Source: Planctomycetota bacterium (GTDB taxonomy: Bacteria; Planctomycetota; PLA2; JAEUHO01). Taken from it: a stretch of 64,000 nucleotides of DNA. Below are positions 33,929-43,796 of this stretch, piece after piece. The notes beneath the pieces are model-generated. The model did not search any database. It saw nothing but the letters and a program-made list of their open reading frames with translations, and was not told the DNA's origin. Each line of letters opens with the position of its first letter. Position 1 is the first letter of the stretch. The stretch spans positions 62,001 through 126,000 of the forward strand of contig JACKGW010000008.1 of NCBI GenBank assembly GCA_020631815.1, given 5' to 3'. A program made the translations under genes and the position numbers.

Positions 33929-35521
33929 ATGTTCCGCCGCTGGTTCTACCTCGGAAGCGTCGTGGCCTTGCTCCTGATCGGCGGTCTCGCCATCCGCTGG
34001 CGCGGCGCCCTGCACGCACTCTGGATCGTGGGGCCGTTGATCGCGCTGGGCCTGCAAGACACGCTGCAGCGTCGGCAAGCCGTGCGTCGCAACTGGCCCC
34101 TCATCGGTCGCTTTCGCTACCTGTTCGAGATGATCCGGCCGGAGATCCAGCAGTACTTCGTCGAGTCCAACACCGACGGCACGCCCATCAACCGCGAGCA
34201 GCGCTCGATCGTGTACCAGCGCAGCAAGCGCGTGCTGGACACCCTGCCCTTCGGCACCCAGCGCGACGTCTACGCGCCCGGCTACGAGTGGATCGAACAC
34301 TCCATCGACGCCTTGCCGCCGCCGGCCGAGGAGCCGCGCGTGCGCTTCGGGGGGCGTCGCAAGCGCCCCTACGACGGCGCCATGCTCCACGTCAGCGCCA
34401 TGAGCTACGGCTCGCTCTCGCGCAACGCGATCCTTGCGCTCAACGAAGGCGCTCGGCGCGGCGGGTTCGCCCACAACACGGGTGAGGGGGGCTTGAGCCC
34501 GTACCACCTGGAGCCGGGCGGTGATCTGATCTGGCAGATCGGGACCGGCTACTTCGGCTGTCGCAACGCGCGCGGTGGGTTCGACCTGGGCGCCTTCCGC
34601 GAGCGGGCCAGCCACCCGCACGTCAAGATGATCGAGGTCAAGCTGAGCCAGGGCGCCAAGCCCGGGCACGGTGGCATCCTGCCCGCCGTCAAGGTGACGC
34701 AGGAGATCGCGACCATCCGCGGCGTGCCGATGGGGCAGGACGTGCTGTCGCCACCCGCGCACACCGCCTTCCACACGCCGTTGCAGCTGATGCAGTGGCT
34801 CGACGACTTGCGTGAGGCGGCCGATGGAAAGCCCGTAGGCATCAAGCTGTGCGTCGGCGATCCCGTCGAGCTGCTCGCGCTCGGCAAGGCCATCGTGCGC
34901 CATGGCGACGGGCCCGACTACATCGCCGTGGATGGGGGCGAAGGCGGAACGGGTGCAGCTCCCCTCGAGTTCAGCAACCGCGTGGGGACGCCGCTCCGCG
35001 AGGGGCTGATCGCCGTTCGCAACCTGCTCGTCGGGCTGGGACTGGACGATCGGATCCGCGTCGTGGCCAGCGGCAAGTCGATCACCGGCTTCCATCTGTT
35101 CCGGCTGCGTGCGCTCGGCGCGGACGTCGCGGCTTCGGCGCGCGGGATGATGTTCGCGCTCGGCTGCATCCAGGCCCGACGCTGCAACAGCAACGAGTGC
35201 CCGGTCGGCGTGGCCACCCAGAACGCTGCGCTCGTCCATGGCTTGGACGTTCCGGACAAGGCCGCCCGGGTCACCTCGTACCAACACGAGACCGTGCACG
35301 CGTTCCTCGAGCTGCTCGGCGCCGCAGGCTTGCAGCGGCCCGAGGAGATCCGGCCGCACCACGTGCGCCGCCGCGTCGATGGTGTCGTCACCAAGCACTA
35401 CGGCGAGCTCTACGACTGGCTCGGTAGCGGCCAGCTGCTGGAGGCGCCCGAGACAACGCCCTGGGCGCGCGAGTGGAACGAGGCCGACCCGGAGCGCTTT
35501 CGCCGCATCGGCCCGCGCTGA
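33929..35521 (+). CDS. FMN-binding glutamate synthase family protein with N-terminal membrane anchor
   Basis: A 530-aa protein resembling the FMN/Fe-S synthase domain of GltB without the amidotransferase domain. It has two N-terminal TM helices (about 5-45). The core shows EGGLSPYH, GAKPGHGGILPA, YIAVDGGEGGTGAAP and a cysteine cluster GCIQARRCNSNECPVG for a 3Fe-4S cluster. Related stand-alone archaeal-type and bacterial proteins are often of unknown substrate. ATG 33929 is chosen because the membrane segment follows directly. Confidence 0.9.
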   Translation: MFRRWFYLGSVVALLLIGGLAIRWRGALHALWIVGPLIALGLQDTLQRRQAVRRNWPLIGRFRYLFEMIRPEIQQYFVESNTDGTPINREQRSIVYQRSKRVLDTLPFGTQRDVYAPGYEWIEHSIDALPPPAEEPRVRFGGRRKRPYDGAMLHVSAMSYGSLSRNAILALNEGARRGGFAHNTGEGGLSPYHLEPGGDLIWQIGTGYFGCRNARGGFDLGAFRERASHPHVKMIEVKLSQGAKPGHGGILPAVKVTQEIATIRGVPMGQDVLSPPAHTAFHTPLQLMQWLDDLREAADGKPVGIKLCVGDPVELLALGKAIVRHGDGPDYIAVDGGEGGTGAAPLEFSNRVGTPLREGLIAVRNLLVGLGLDDRIRVVASGKSITGFHLFRLRALGADVAASARGMMFALGCIQARRCNSNECPVGVATQNAALVHGLDVPDKAARVTSYQHETVHAFLELLGAAGLQRPEEIRPHHVRRRVDGVVTKHYGELYDWLGSGQLLEAPETTPWAREWNEADPERFRRIGPR

Positions 35522-35535
35522 TGCGAGCGCGTCGC

Positions 35536-36141
35536 TCAGATCGCGACCTGGGACGGCGATCCCAGCAGCGGCGTGACGTGCTGGGGCATCCAGCCGACCA
35601 GGCGCTGCAGCTCGTCCCCGCGGGCACCGCGTTCCTCGACGACGCCCACGCGGTCGAAGCCCATGGCGGGCCAGCGATGGACGAGGTCCGGGGGCCCCAG
35701 CTGCTCGAGGAGTCGCAGCTTGGCGGTCCGCGGCAGCCGGCTGTAGTGCAGGCTGATGTGGGGGATCTCGGGCGTCACCAAGTCGGCGTCCAAGCGATGC
35801 GCCAGGCCGGCCGTCAGTGCGAGGAGCGACGGATCGGGGACGAGGTCGAGGGCGAGGCTGCGCCAAAGCGTCCAGTCCTCGTCGTCCGGGTCGGGCGCCG
35901 AGAGGGTGCCCGCGACCTCGAGGCGCTGCGGGCCGTGGCGACGCCCCAGCTCGATGAGGAGGTGCGCGACGTCGAGGTCGTCCGGTACGGCGGCCGAGCC
36001 CAGGGTGACGTGCGCCGCGAAGGCTGGATGCAGCTCTTCCCGGAACGAACCGACGCCGCTGAAGCGAACGGCTTCCATCACGTCCGCCAGCTCGGCGGCC
36101 AGCGCCGGCTCCGGAAGCAGCCAAAACGTGACGCGACGCAT
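35536..36141 (-). CDS. 2H phosphoesterase superfamily protein
   Basis: A 201-aa protein with the two H-x-[ST] motifs of this superfamily: AAHVTLG and PHISLHYSR, about 100 residues apart. Relatives act as 2',3'-cyclic phosphodiesterases or RNA ligase-like enzymes. It starts at ATG 36141; a GTG five codons upstream is possible. It is convergent with the FMN enzyme gene (15 bp). Confidence 0.8.
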   Translation of the reverse strand: MRRVTFWLLPEPALAAELADVMEAVRFSGVGSFREELHPAFAAHVTLGSAAVPDDLDVAHLLIELGRRHGPQRLEVAGTLSAPDPDDEDWTLWRSLALDLVPDPSLLALTAGLAHRLDADLVTPEIPHISLHYSRLPRTAKLRLLEQLGPPDLVHRWPAMGFDRVGVVEERGARGDELQRLVGWMPQHVTPLLGSPSQVAI

Positions 36142-36202
36142 GTCTGTGACACCCACGGGTTTCCCCCCCGATGAGGACCTGTCCAGACTAGCTCACGCGG
36201 AG

Positions 36203-36225
36203 GCGCCCCGGACGGGCCGGGGCGC
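36203..36225 (-). terminator. GC-rich hairpin between two minus-strand genes
   Basis: GCGCCCCGG-ACGGG-CCGGGGCGC is a perfect 9-bp stem, 108 bp downstream of the next gene. It has no T-tract, so it may only be an RNA-stabilising hairpin. Confidence 0.4.
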
Positions 36226-36332
36226 GCGAGTGATCCGATGCAGGGTGCGGGTGACGAGGCGCACGCCGTGACGGCGCCCCGGTTGGCTGACGCTTGGGAC
36301 GAAGGGCTCCAACGGAGCCCGGCGGCCTAGCG

Positions 36333-36845
36333 TCAGGTACCGCAGGCGGGGCCGCCGCCGACGGGCACGTACCGGACGCGCGACCGCGGAGCGACGGGTA
36401 CCGGGGCCGGCTCGGGCACGCGCGTCACCGGGCGTGCGGCGGGCGCCGGCGTCGGCCTCGGCGCGGGCGCCTGGGCGACGACCGCCCGGCGCGGAGCCGG
36501 CGTGGTCGCGACGGGGCGCGCCGGCGGGGGAGCCGGGTGGTCCTTCTCGGCCGGGACGCGCACCCACACGACGCGGGTCGTGCGGGGCGTGGAGGCCGAG
36601 ACCCAGCGCGTCTGGACCCAGGTGCCGCTGCTCGAGCTGACGGGCACCGGGCGGTTGGCGCTGGCCGTGCTCGTGCGGCGCACCGTGCGGGGTGCGGAGC
36701 TCTCGGGCGTCGTCGACACCCGGACGGTCCTGCCGGAACGCGTGCCCGTGGGCGCGTCATCCGCGAACGCCGGCGCCGCCGAAAGGCTGCCGGCCAGAAC
36801 AAGAGCCCCCAGAACAAGGGGCATGGGCCCGATCCCTGCACGCAT
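36333..36845 (-). CDS. secreted Pro/Arg/Ala-rich protein of unknown function
   Basis: A 170-aa protein beginning at ATG 36845 with a signal peptide (MRAGIGPMPLVLGALVLAG to AFA). The mature part is low-complexity, rich in Pro, Arg, Val and Thr, ending RYVPVGGGPACGT. No domain is recognised. It is basic and probably envelope-associated. Confidence 0.65.
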   Translation of the reverse strand: MRAGIGPMPLVLGALVLAGSLSAAPAFADDAPTGTRSGRTVRVSTTPESSAPRTVRRTSTASANRPVPVSSSSGTWVQTRWVSASTPRTTRVVWVRVPAEKDHPAPPPARPVATTPAPRRAVVAQAPAPRPTPAPAARPVTRVPEPAPVPVAPRSRVRYVPVGGGPACGT

Positions 36846-37019
36846 GGTCGCGTTCTCCCGGCGGCGAGGTCGCCCTCGTCGCGTTGCCCCCCGGCGAGAA
36901 ACCATCGACCGGCGAGGCGGCCCGACTTGAGGGCGATTCGCCCCGAGGCCCGATTCGATGGGCCCGCGGCGTGTCGCGGGCCGTCCACGGGGCGGGCGGG
37001 CCGCCCGAGGCGAGGCCGC

Positions 37020-38864
37020 CTAACGGGCCTCGAGGACCACGTCGAGCTCGAGGACCTGGTCCCCTCGGCGGACGGTGGCCCTGACCGTCTCGCCTGCATA
37101 CCGCTGGAGGAGCACGTTGCGGGCCTCCCCCGGGGTGGTCACTTCCTGGCCGTCGAGCGCGGTCAGCCGGTCTCCGACGCGAACCCCGGCGCTGGCGGCG
37201 GCGCCGCCCTCGAGCGTCCGGGAGACGAGAACGGCCGGGGCGTTGGCGAACCAGACACCGAACACGCCCGGCACGGGCGCCGTGCCGGCCAGAACCCCCG
37301 CGACGGCCTGCTGCACGTCGGACCAGGGCACGACGAAGGCGATGCCGCTACCGCGCCCATGGCGGGCGGGATGCCAGAGGTGCAACAGGCCGAGCACGTG
37401 CCCTTCGAGATCCACGGCCGGGCCACCGGCATTGGTGTCGAGCACGGCGGCGTCGGTCTGCCACTGGCCGCGCCACGCGGTGGGCGCGCGGTCGGCGTGG
37501 CGCTTGCCGAGGACGCCCATCGTCAGCAGGGGCGCGTCGGGACGTTCGCCACCGTAGGGGTTGCCGAGCGCCAGCACGAAGCGGCCGCGCGCCAGCGCAC
37601 CCTCGGGAGCTGCTTGCAGAGGCGGAGGCAGCTGGTCGGCGTCCTGGTCCACGACGAACACGCCCACGCCCCGCTTGATGTCGTGACCCAGGAAGCGTGC
37701 CGCCACCGAGCGGCCGCCGCCAAGGTGGACTGTGGCGCCTTCGATGTCCGCGAGCCCACTGTCGTGGTCGGCGCCCTCCGGGGGCCGCCACGTGGGACGT
37801 GCGCGGTCCGCGAGGTTGGTCAGGTTGTGCAGGCTCGTGACGAGGTGCCCCTCCGAGTCAGCCACGAAGGCGGTGACCGGTCCCCGCCAGCGGGGCAACG
37901 TGACCACGGACTCGTCGAGCAGCGTGTCGCCGCGGACGGGAGCGCGCCGCTTCACGTCCAAGCTCACGACCGAGGGCCACGCGGCAAGCGCCGCGGCGTG
38001 CACGGTCGACTCGAGCGCGCCGGCGGGACCCTTGTCGATCGCCGGGGCCTCCTCGACGGCCGCGACGATCTCGTCCATCTGGCTGTGCGCGGCGAACGTC
38101 GCGCGGATCAGGTCGATGGGCACGGCCTTGCCGAGGTAGGGGTGGGGCTCGTCCGGCTCCGGGTCGAGGTACGTGCTGACGGTGCCGACCAAGCGACCCG
38201 CGAGGTCGATCAGCGGGCCTCCGTTGACGCCTTGGTTGATCGCCGCGCTGGTGAAGATCGAGCGCCAGGGACCGCCGGCCTCGCCCTCGGGCATCTTGCT
38301 CAGCGCCGAGATCAGGCCCGCGGTCAGCGTCGGCGGCGTGACGCCCTCGTCGTCGAACGTGGTTCCCAAGGCCAGGGCAAAGTCGCCGACGCGCGCGTCC
38401 GCGCTGACGCCGATCGGCACGAAGGGCAGCGGTGTCGTGCCTCCGTCCACCAGCTCGATCAGCGACGTGTCGCGATCGTGGTCGCGCGCCACCACGCGGC
38501 CGGTGCGCGCCGCCGAGCCACGTTGGCCGACGAGGCGGACGACCACGTCGTCGCTCCACGACTTGGTGACGCGCCCATCGACGGTGACCCACACGAGCCC
38601 GGCGTCACCGTCCGACAAGACGAGACCACGAGGGTGGACCAAGACGCCCGAGCTGAACCCCGCACGCTCGGAGGCGACGCCGCGCGGACGGCACACGACG
38701 GTGGCGGGCGTCGCACGACGGATCGCATCGCGAAAGACCTCTTGGACGTGCGTCAGGTCGTCGCTGGCGCGGGCGGGGCTCGCCAGCAGCAAGAGCGCGA
38801 GCAGCGCGCACGCCATGCGCGCGCGTCCGCGCCACGTGGCAGCGGGAGCCAGGCGGGCGCGCAT
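37020..38864 (-). CDS. tandem trypsin-like pseudoprotease with PDZ domain
   Basis: A secreted 614-aa protein with signal peptide (about 17-33). It has two trypsin-fold (HtrA-like) domains, about 38-255 and 285-490, and a C-terminal PDZ domain (about 515-614; GVRVGDRLTALDGQEVTTP). The Ser in GNSGGP is lost in both domains: Asn214 in GVNGGP and Ala479 in TNAGGP. In the first domain the His motif is also gone (GLVLSDGDAGL); the second retains SLHN. It should therefore bind rather than cut peptides. ATG 38864 lies 17 bp after the active HtrA gene, so the two are co-transcribed. Confidence 0.85.
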   Translation of the reverse strand: MRARLAPAATWRGRARMACALLALLLLASPARASDDLTHVQEVFRDAIRRATPATVVCRPRGVASERAGFSSGVLVHPRGLVLSDGDAGLVWVTVDGRVTKSWSDDVVVRLVGQRGSAARTGRVVARDHDRDTSLIELVDGGTTPLPFVPIGVSADARVGDFALALGTTFDDEGVTPPTLTAGLISALSKMPEGEAGGPWRSIFTSAAINQGVNGGPLIDLAGRLVGTVSTYLDPEPDEPHPYLGKAVPIDLIRATFAAHSQMDEIVAAVEEAPAIDKGPAGALESTVHAAALAAWPSVVSLDVKRRAPVRGDTLLDESVVTLPRWRGPVTAFVADSEGHLVTSLHNLTNLADRARPTWRPPEGADHDSGLADIEGATVHLGGGRSVAARFLGHDIKRGVGVFVVDQDADQLPPPLQAAPEGALARGRFVLALGNPYGGERPDAPLLTMGVLGKRHADRAPTAWRGQWQTDAAVLDTNAGGPAVDLEGHVLGLLHLWHPARHGRGSGIAFVVPWSDVQQAVAGVLAGTAPVPGVFGVWFANAPAVLVSRTLEGGAAASAGVRVGDRLTALDGQEVTTPGEARNVLLQRYAGETVRATVRRGDQVLELDVVLEAR

Positions 38865-38881
38865 CGAGCGTGCGGGCGAGC

Positions 38882-40006
38882 TCACGCGTCCGTGGCTCCT
38901 TGCCACGCCACACGCACACCCGCGCGATCGACCAACAGCGTGAGCTCGGCGCCGGGCGACGCTTGGGAAAGGGCGCGCTCCAGGTCAGCCAGCGTTCGGA
39001 CCGTGCGTCGCGAACCCGCGATCCGTACTTCGATGATGCGGTCGCCGTTGACCAGGCTCCGACCGCGGCGCAGCGGCGACGTGGGCATGATGTCGCGCAC
39101 GCGCACGCCCAGGCCGTTGCCGCGTCCGTCCTCCACCGCGACGAGGCGTGCGCCCAGGCGTGCGGCCGCGCCGCGTGCGTTCGAGGTGCTGGCCGTGCTG
39201 GTCGTGGTGGGGGCCGCCGAGCCGGGGCTCGCCGTGCGGCCGAGCACGTGGTCGATGAACGCCGCCACGCGCGGCGTGGGCACGCTGAAGCTGGCGCCGC
39301 TGTAGGCCGGGCCCGTCCCCTCGAGGCGCGAGCGCGTCACGATGGCGCCGTTCACGCCGAGGAGCCGTCCCTCGACGCTCCAGAGGGGCCCGCCCGAGCT
39401 GCCGGGGTTGATTTCGGCGTCGTGCTGCAGGCTGCAGCCGCCGAGCCGGGCTTCGCACGCCGCACCGCGCTGGCCGCTGAACACGCCGAGCGATGCCGCG
39501 GAGGCGCCGTCCTCGGCCAAGAGGAACGGGTTGCCGGTGGCCACGACCCACGTGCCTTCGGGGAGCGGGATGCCCCCGCCCTCGATGCCCACCGGCACGA
39601 GCGTGGCGGGGGCCTCGTCGAAGGCGAGCAAGGCGAGGTCCGCCGTCTTGTCCGTGGCCACGACGCGGACGCGCTCGCGGGCGCCGCCCGGCAGGATGGC
39701 CTCGATGCGGGCACAGCCCTTGACCACGTGGCCGTTGGTGACCAGCCAGGTGCCGCGGTAGCGCACGAAGACGCCGCTGCCTGCCCCGAGGACGCTTGCC
39801 GTGCCGCCCACGGGCGACTTGCAACCGAGCAGGCTCACGGTGCTCGCGTCCACGCGCTCCAGCAGGCGGACCAGGTCGCCCTCGACGCGGCGGGCGATGG
39901 CCACGTCCTCGGCGGCGTCCGACGTGGACGAGCCCGGGTCGCCCCAGGCGGCAGGGGCGATGCCAAGGCTTGCGGCGACGGCAACGAGGAGGAGGCGCGG
40001 CGCCAC
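38882..40006 (-). CDS. HtrA/DegP-like serine protease with PDZ domain
   Basis: Secreted protease of 374 aa: signal peptide (1-22), trypsin fold with an intact triad H93 (LVTNGHVV), D123 (KTADLALL) and S204 (NPGSSGGPL), then an Ala/Thr/Ser linker and a PDZ domain (about 285-374). It probably takes part in envelope protein quality control. It starts at GTG 40006. The pseudoprotease follows in the same operon. Confidence 0.9.
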   Translation of the reverse strand: MAPRLLLVAVAASLGIAPAAWGDPGSSTSDAAEDVAIARRVEGDLVRLLERVDASTVSLLGCKSPVGGTASVLGAGSGVFVRYRGTWLVTNGHVVKGCARIEAILPGGARERVRVVATDKTADLALLAFDEAPATLVPVGIEGGGIPLPEGTWVVATGNPFLLAEDGASAASLGVFSGQRGAACEARLGGCSLQHDAEINPGSSGGPLWSVEGRLLGVNGAIVTRSRLEGTGPAYSGASFSVPTPRVAAFIDHVLGRTASPGSAAPTTTSTASTSNARGAAARLGARLVAVEDGRGNGLGVRVRDIMPTSPLRRGRSLVNGDRIIEVRIAGSRRTVRTLADLERALSQASPGAELTLLVDRAGVRVAWQGATDA

Positions 40007-40087
40007 GATCGGAAGGTAGGGGGTGCTGGCGGGGCGGTCAAGGAAGGCGAGTTGGCGCGCTGCGTGGAGCGCCCGGACGCGCTGCGC

Positions 40088-42241
40088 TCAGAGGATGTCG
40101 AGGGCCTCGTGCAAGGCGTCCGTGCGCGCCATGTAGGGCGCGTCGCGTGCGAGGCGGACCAGGCTCGGAACCGCTTCCGGGTCGGCCAGCAGCCCGAGGG
40201 CCGCCACGGCCAGGGCCCGCGTCTCGTCGCCGTGCCGCTTGCCGGAGGCGACGCCGAGCAGCTGGTCGACGGTGCGGACGTCGCCCAGACGCCCCAGCGC
40301 CACGGCGATGCGTGCGCGCGTGTGCTCGCTGGCGCGGTCGTCGAGGCGGCCCGCCAGGAGGGGGCCCTCGCTGCCGCGCGGGAGCATGGAGAGGGCCAGG
40401 GCGGCCTCGCCCGCGACCTCGGGTGCGCTGCGGTCGAAGACGGCCGTTGCCAGCGCGTGGCGCGTGGCCTCGTCGGCCTGCCCCAGGACGCCCAGCGCCA
40501 GCGCGCACGTGGCGCGCAGCGCCGGGTCGGTGCCCGAGTCCTTCAGCCCCTGCAGCAAGCCAGGCGCGGCCGTCTCGTCGCCGAGCAGCAGCAGGCCCAC
40601 CGCGTAGGCGGCCCGCGTCCACGGACCACCGGGGTCCGTGGCGAAGCGCTCGCGCAGCAGCGCGCCGGTGGGGGCCTGGTCGGCGCTCCCCGCATGGGCG
40701 AGCGCGAGGCCCACGGCGGCCAGGGCGCGCTCGTCGGCCTGCGCGTTCTCCGCCGCGTTGCGCAGCTTGCGCCCGACCTGCGGGTCGTTGTCGAGCATGT
40801 CGTGGCCGGCTTGTCGCTCGGCGCGGATCAGCTGGCCCGCCGTCACCCACACCAGGCCGCGCGCGGCCGGCTCGCTTGCCCGGTCGACGACCCGCGGGAA
40901 CGAGCGTGCGATCTCCTCGCGGTCTTCCGGGGAGACGTGCTCGGCGCCTGCGCCCAATGCCACTACGGCGGCCTGCCGGACCATGCTGGGCACGCGCGGG
41001 GCGATGGCGACGCGGAGCGACCACGTTGCCCAGCCCGGTGCACGGAAGCGAGCGTGCGCCGTCACGGCATGGGCGCGCTCGCGGTCGGCCCAGCGACGGC
41101 CTCCCACCCGGCGTCCGAGCACCGCCTCCTTCAGCCCCTCGCGCACACGCGTCGGGACGCACGAAGCGGGCTGCATGCCGAGCGCCGTGATCAAGGCGAT
41201 GTCGAGCTCGGGATGCGTGGGCCGCGTCTCCAGGCGCGCCCAGATCGAGCGCGCGGTGCGTGCACCCTCGTGGCCCGGAGGTCCGCCGCCGGGCTGGTCG
41301 GCGAGCAGGCCGAGGGACAGGGCGGCAAAGGCCCGGGTCCGCCAGCGACGGTGGTCGGTGTCGATGATCTCGAAGAGCCGATCGCGGACGGCGTCCAGCT
41401 GCGCCGCCGTGGCCTGGCGGCCCGCGTCGCTGCGGCGTAGCAGACCGGCCGCAAGCGCGGCCGACTCGGCGACGACCGCCTCGCCGGGCGCGTCTCGCAA
41501 GTAGCGGTCGATCGTGGCCAACGCCAGGGCGTCGTTGGAGAGCTTGGCCAGCGCCAGCAGGCTCGCGGCGGCGATCTCCGGCTCGGTCCGCGGATCCGCC
41601 AGTGTGCGCAGGAGCCACGGGACGATCGTGCGGCGGCGGATCTCGTCGCGCTGCGCGGCCTCGTCCTGTGCGTCGTCTCGCGGGGTCACGTTGCTGGCAC
41701 GCCGCTTGGCGAGCGCGTCGCGATCGGGCAGCCACGCCAAGCGGTTGAACGTCCACCACAGCGACCACGGCGCGGCGGCGGTCGGCGCGGTGGCGCCACG
41801 CGGGTTGCGAGTGGTCGGTCCGCGTCCCGGCGGCGTCGGTCCGCCCGTTCCCGGCCGCGCGGGCCCGCCCGTCGTGGGGGGTGACGGCGGCGGGGTCCCA
41901 CCCGTGGGCGGCAGGGTGGGCGGGGTGCCCGGCTTCGTGCGATCCGGCGTCGTGGGCGGCGGCTTCGTGGGAGGCGTGATGGGCCCGCCGCGCGTGACGG
42001 GTGGGGGGCCAGGCGGCGTCGAGGGTGGGGTGATGGGACCGTCGCGCGTGATCGGCGCCGGCGGCGGAACGGGGATCGGCGGTTCCTTCGGCTCGGGCGG
42101 CGGGGGCGGCGCCACGATGTTGCCGCCGTGCGCATGGGCGTCTCGCGCGTCGTGGCCTGCGAGCATCGCGGCGGCGAGGGCCAGACCGAAGGCGAGGCGC
42201 GCCGGGATGGAGCCGGACCGGGGGCGTGCAGTCATGCGCAT
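40088..42241 (-). CDS. secreted HEAT-repeat protein with proline-rich linker
   Basis: A 717-aa protein with a signal sequence (ARLAFGLALAAAMLAGHDA), a long Pro/Thr/Gly linker (about 45-155, repeated GPITPP units) and about 500 residues of HEAT/armadillo-like helices (for example ELDIALITALGMQ, PALRATCALALGVLGQADEA). No catalytic motif. Start ATG 42241; ATG 42235 two codons later has slightly better spacing to an upstream GAG. It lies 81 bp upstream of the HtrA gene and may belong to the same operon. Confidence 0.8.
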   Translation of the reverse strand: MRMTARPRSGSIPARLAFGLALAAAMLAGHDARDAHAHGGNIVAPPPPPEPKEPPIPVPPPAPITRDGPITPPSTPPGPPPVTRGGPITPPTKPPPTTPDRTKPGTPPTLPPTGGTPPPSPPTTGGPARPGTGGPTPPGRGPTTRNPRGATAPTAAAPWSLWWTFNRLAWLPDRDALAKRRASNVTPRDDAQDEAAQRDEIRRRTIVPWLLRTLADPRTEPEIAAASLLALAKLSNDALALATIDRYLRDAPGEAVVAESAALAAGLLRRSDAGRQATAAQLDAVRDRLFEIIDTDHRRWRTRAFAALSLGLLADQPGGGPPGHEGARTARSIWARLETRPTHPELDIALITALGMQPASCVPTRVREGLKEAVLGRRVGGRRWADRERAHAVTAHARFRAPGWATWSLRVAIAPRVPSMVRQAAVVALGAGAEHVSPEDREEIARSFPRVVDRASEPAARGLVWVTAGQLIRAERQAGHDMLDNDPQVGRKLRNAAENAQADERALAAVGLALAHAGSADQAPTGALLRERFATDPGGPWTRAAYAVGLLLLGDETAAPGLLQGLKDSGTDPALRATCALALGVLGQADEATRHALATAVFDRSAPEVAGEAALALSMLPRGSEGPLLAGRLDDRASEHTRARIAVALGRLGDVRTVDQLLGVASGKRHGDETRALAVAALGLLADPEAVPSLVRLARDAPYMARTDALHEALDIL

Positions 42242-42388
42242 CTCGCTCGTTTCGTAGCGTGCGGGGCCCCGCCCGAGCCTACGGCGAAACGCTCTTCGGC
42301 GCAGTCCCCACATCGTCGGGGCGCGTGGGCGCGGGGCTTCCGTCCCTGCGCCTCGTGGCGACCCGACGTGGGAGCAGCGAGCCGGTCC

Positions 42389-43096
42389 TCAGCGCGCCGC
42401 CCACTCCTTGGCAGCAGCGGTGCCGTACTCCCCCCAGTACGTCTTGCAGCGCGCGAGATCGGCGGCGGGGACGCGGCCGGTCTCCGCCAAGTGGTCGACG
42501 AGGTCCGTCAGGCCGAGCACGGGGTGGACCGGCACGCCGCAGTCGTCGCGGAAGGACGCGACGGCGTCGCGCCCGTCGGCGCGGACTTCCTGGCGGTCCA
42601 AGACGATGAGCAGGGCCACGACCCGGCCCTCGGGTGCGAGCTCACCGAGCAGGCGCACGGCCTCCACCTTGGTGGCGCCATCGGTCAGGACGTCATCGAC
42701 CAGGATGAAGCGGGCGTCGGCGGCGGGCGGCCGCCCGAGAAGTCGCCCCGCCACCGAACCACCGGCGGCTTCCGCACCGTGCGTCTTGGCTTCCTTGCGG
42801 TCCGAGAGGCAAGCCTTGTCGACGCCCTTGGCGGCCAGCGCAATGGTGGTCGACACGGCCAACGGAATGCCCTTGTAGGCAGGCCCGAACACGACGTCGA
42901 ACGACGAGGCTCCGACGCGGTCCAGGAGCGTGGCCGCGTAGGCCTCGCCGAGGCGGGCCAGGCGCGTACCCGTGTCGAGCAGGCCGGTGTTGAGGAACAG
43001 CGGCGAGCGACGACCGCTCTTCAGCTGGAAGTCACCGAGGCGCAGGGCCCCGGCGTTCCAGAGGAAGTCCGCGAAGACGCGTTGGTACTCCTGCAC
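42389..43096 (-). CDS. pyrE: orotate phosphoribosyltransferase
   Basis: Converts orotate and PRPP to OMP in pyrimidine synthesis. The 235-aa protein has the PRPP loop FILVDDVLTDGATK (130-143), the substrate region FQLKSGRRSPLFLNTG, and GPAYKGIPLA. Length fits the family. The start is GTG 43096. Confidence 0.94.
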   Translation of the reverse strand: MQEYQRVFADFLWNAGALRLGDFQLKSGRRSPLFLNTGLLDTGTRLARLGEAYAATLLDRVGASSFDVVFGPAYKGIPLAVSTTIALAAKGVDKACLSDRKEAKTHGAEAAGGSVAGRLLGRPPAADARFILVDDVLTDGATKVEAVRLLGELAPEGRVVALLIVLDRQEVRADGRDAVASFRDDCGVPVHPVLGLTDLVDHLAETGRVPAADLARCKTYWGEYGTAAAKEWAAR

Positions 43097-43257
43097 GGTG
43101 GCCCTCCGTCACGTTGGCGTCATCCTTCTCGGTCCCCGGCGCGTGGTGCAGCGAATTCCGGGGTCGCACGGCGGCTCCTGCCGGACTCCAGCGTGGCACT
43201 TGGTCCCGTCGAGGGGTATCTCGGTGGCGGCCCCGTGGGGGGCTGGAGGGATGCACG

Positions 43258-43512
43258 ATGCAGAGGATCAGGTCCACCGAGGCGGGGCTCCCGTCGCGAG
43301 CGCGTCTCCGCACGCCCGCGACCGCGGCCCGACGAGCGCTTCGCGCCCTGGCCACCCTGTTGCTCGTCGGCTCGATCACGACCTCGACCACCGGATGCGC
43401 CGGTGGGCCTCCCGGGCTTCCGCCGCCTCCGGGTGGCAACGCCCTGCCGGGCCTGCTCCTGAGCATCGGCGCCAGCGTGGGCAGCTACTTCCTCATCAAG
43501 GAGCTCGACTAG
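43258..43512 (+). CDS. small membrane or lipoprotein-like peptide
   Basis: An 84-aa protein from ATG 43258, with GGAGGG eight bases upstream; another ATG at 43251 is out of frame. A basic N-terminus precedes a hydrophobic stretch (about 29-42) and a Cys in STTGCAGG that loosely fits a lipobox, then GGPPGLPPPPGG and a second hydrophobic segment. Function is unknown. Confidence 0.6.
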   Translation: MQRIRSTEAGLPSRARLRTPATAARRALRALATLLLVGSITTSTTGCAGGPPGLPPPPGGNALPGLLLSIGASVGSYFLIKELD

Positions 43513-43619
43513 GCAGCACGCGCGCCCGGCGAGGCGGGCAGGGAATTGCAACTGCGCCCCGCACCCGTAGGATCCGGCGCCGTCGGCCGGGGGGCGCAGG
43601 TCACCCGGTCGTCGCCTTT

Positions 43620-43693
43620 GCGGGCGTAGCTCAATGGTAGAGCTGTAGCCTTCCAAGCTACTGACGTGGGTTCGATTCCCATCGCCCGCTCCA
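43620..43693 (+). tRNA. tRNA-Gly (TCC)
   Basis: Acceptor GCGGGCG/CGCCCGC, anticodon arm TAGCC-TTCCAA-GCTA with TCC, T arm GTGGG-TTCGATT-CCCAT, discriminator T and encoded CCA. It reads GGA/GGG glycine codons. Confidence 0.95.
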
Positions 43694-43796
43694 TCCCGGA
43701 CGTCTGCTGGTCGGACGCTCGAGATGGGGCGGGACGTGGGAACGGCTCATGCCTACCGGGGGTCAGCCGCGCGCGTCACGGCGGACCGACGTTGCG

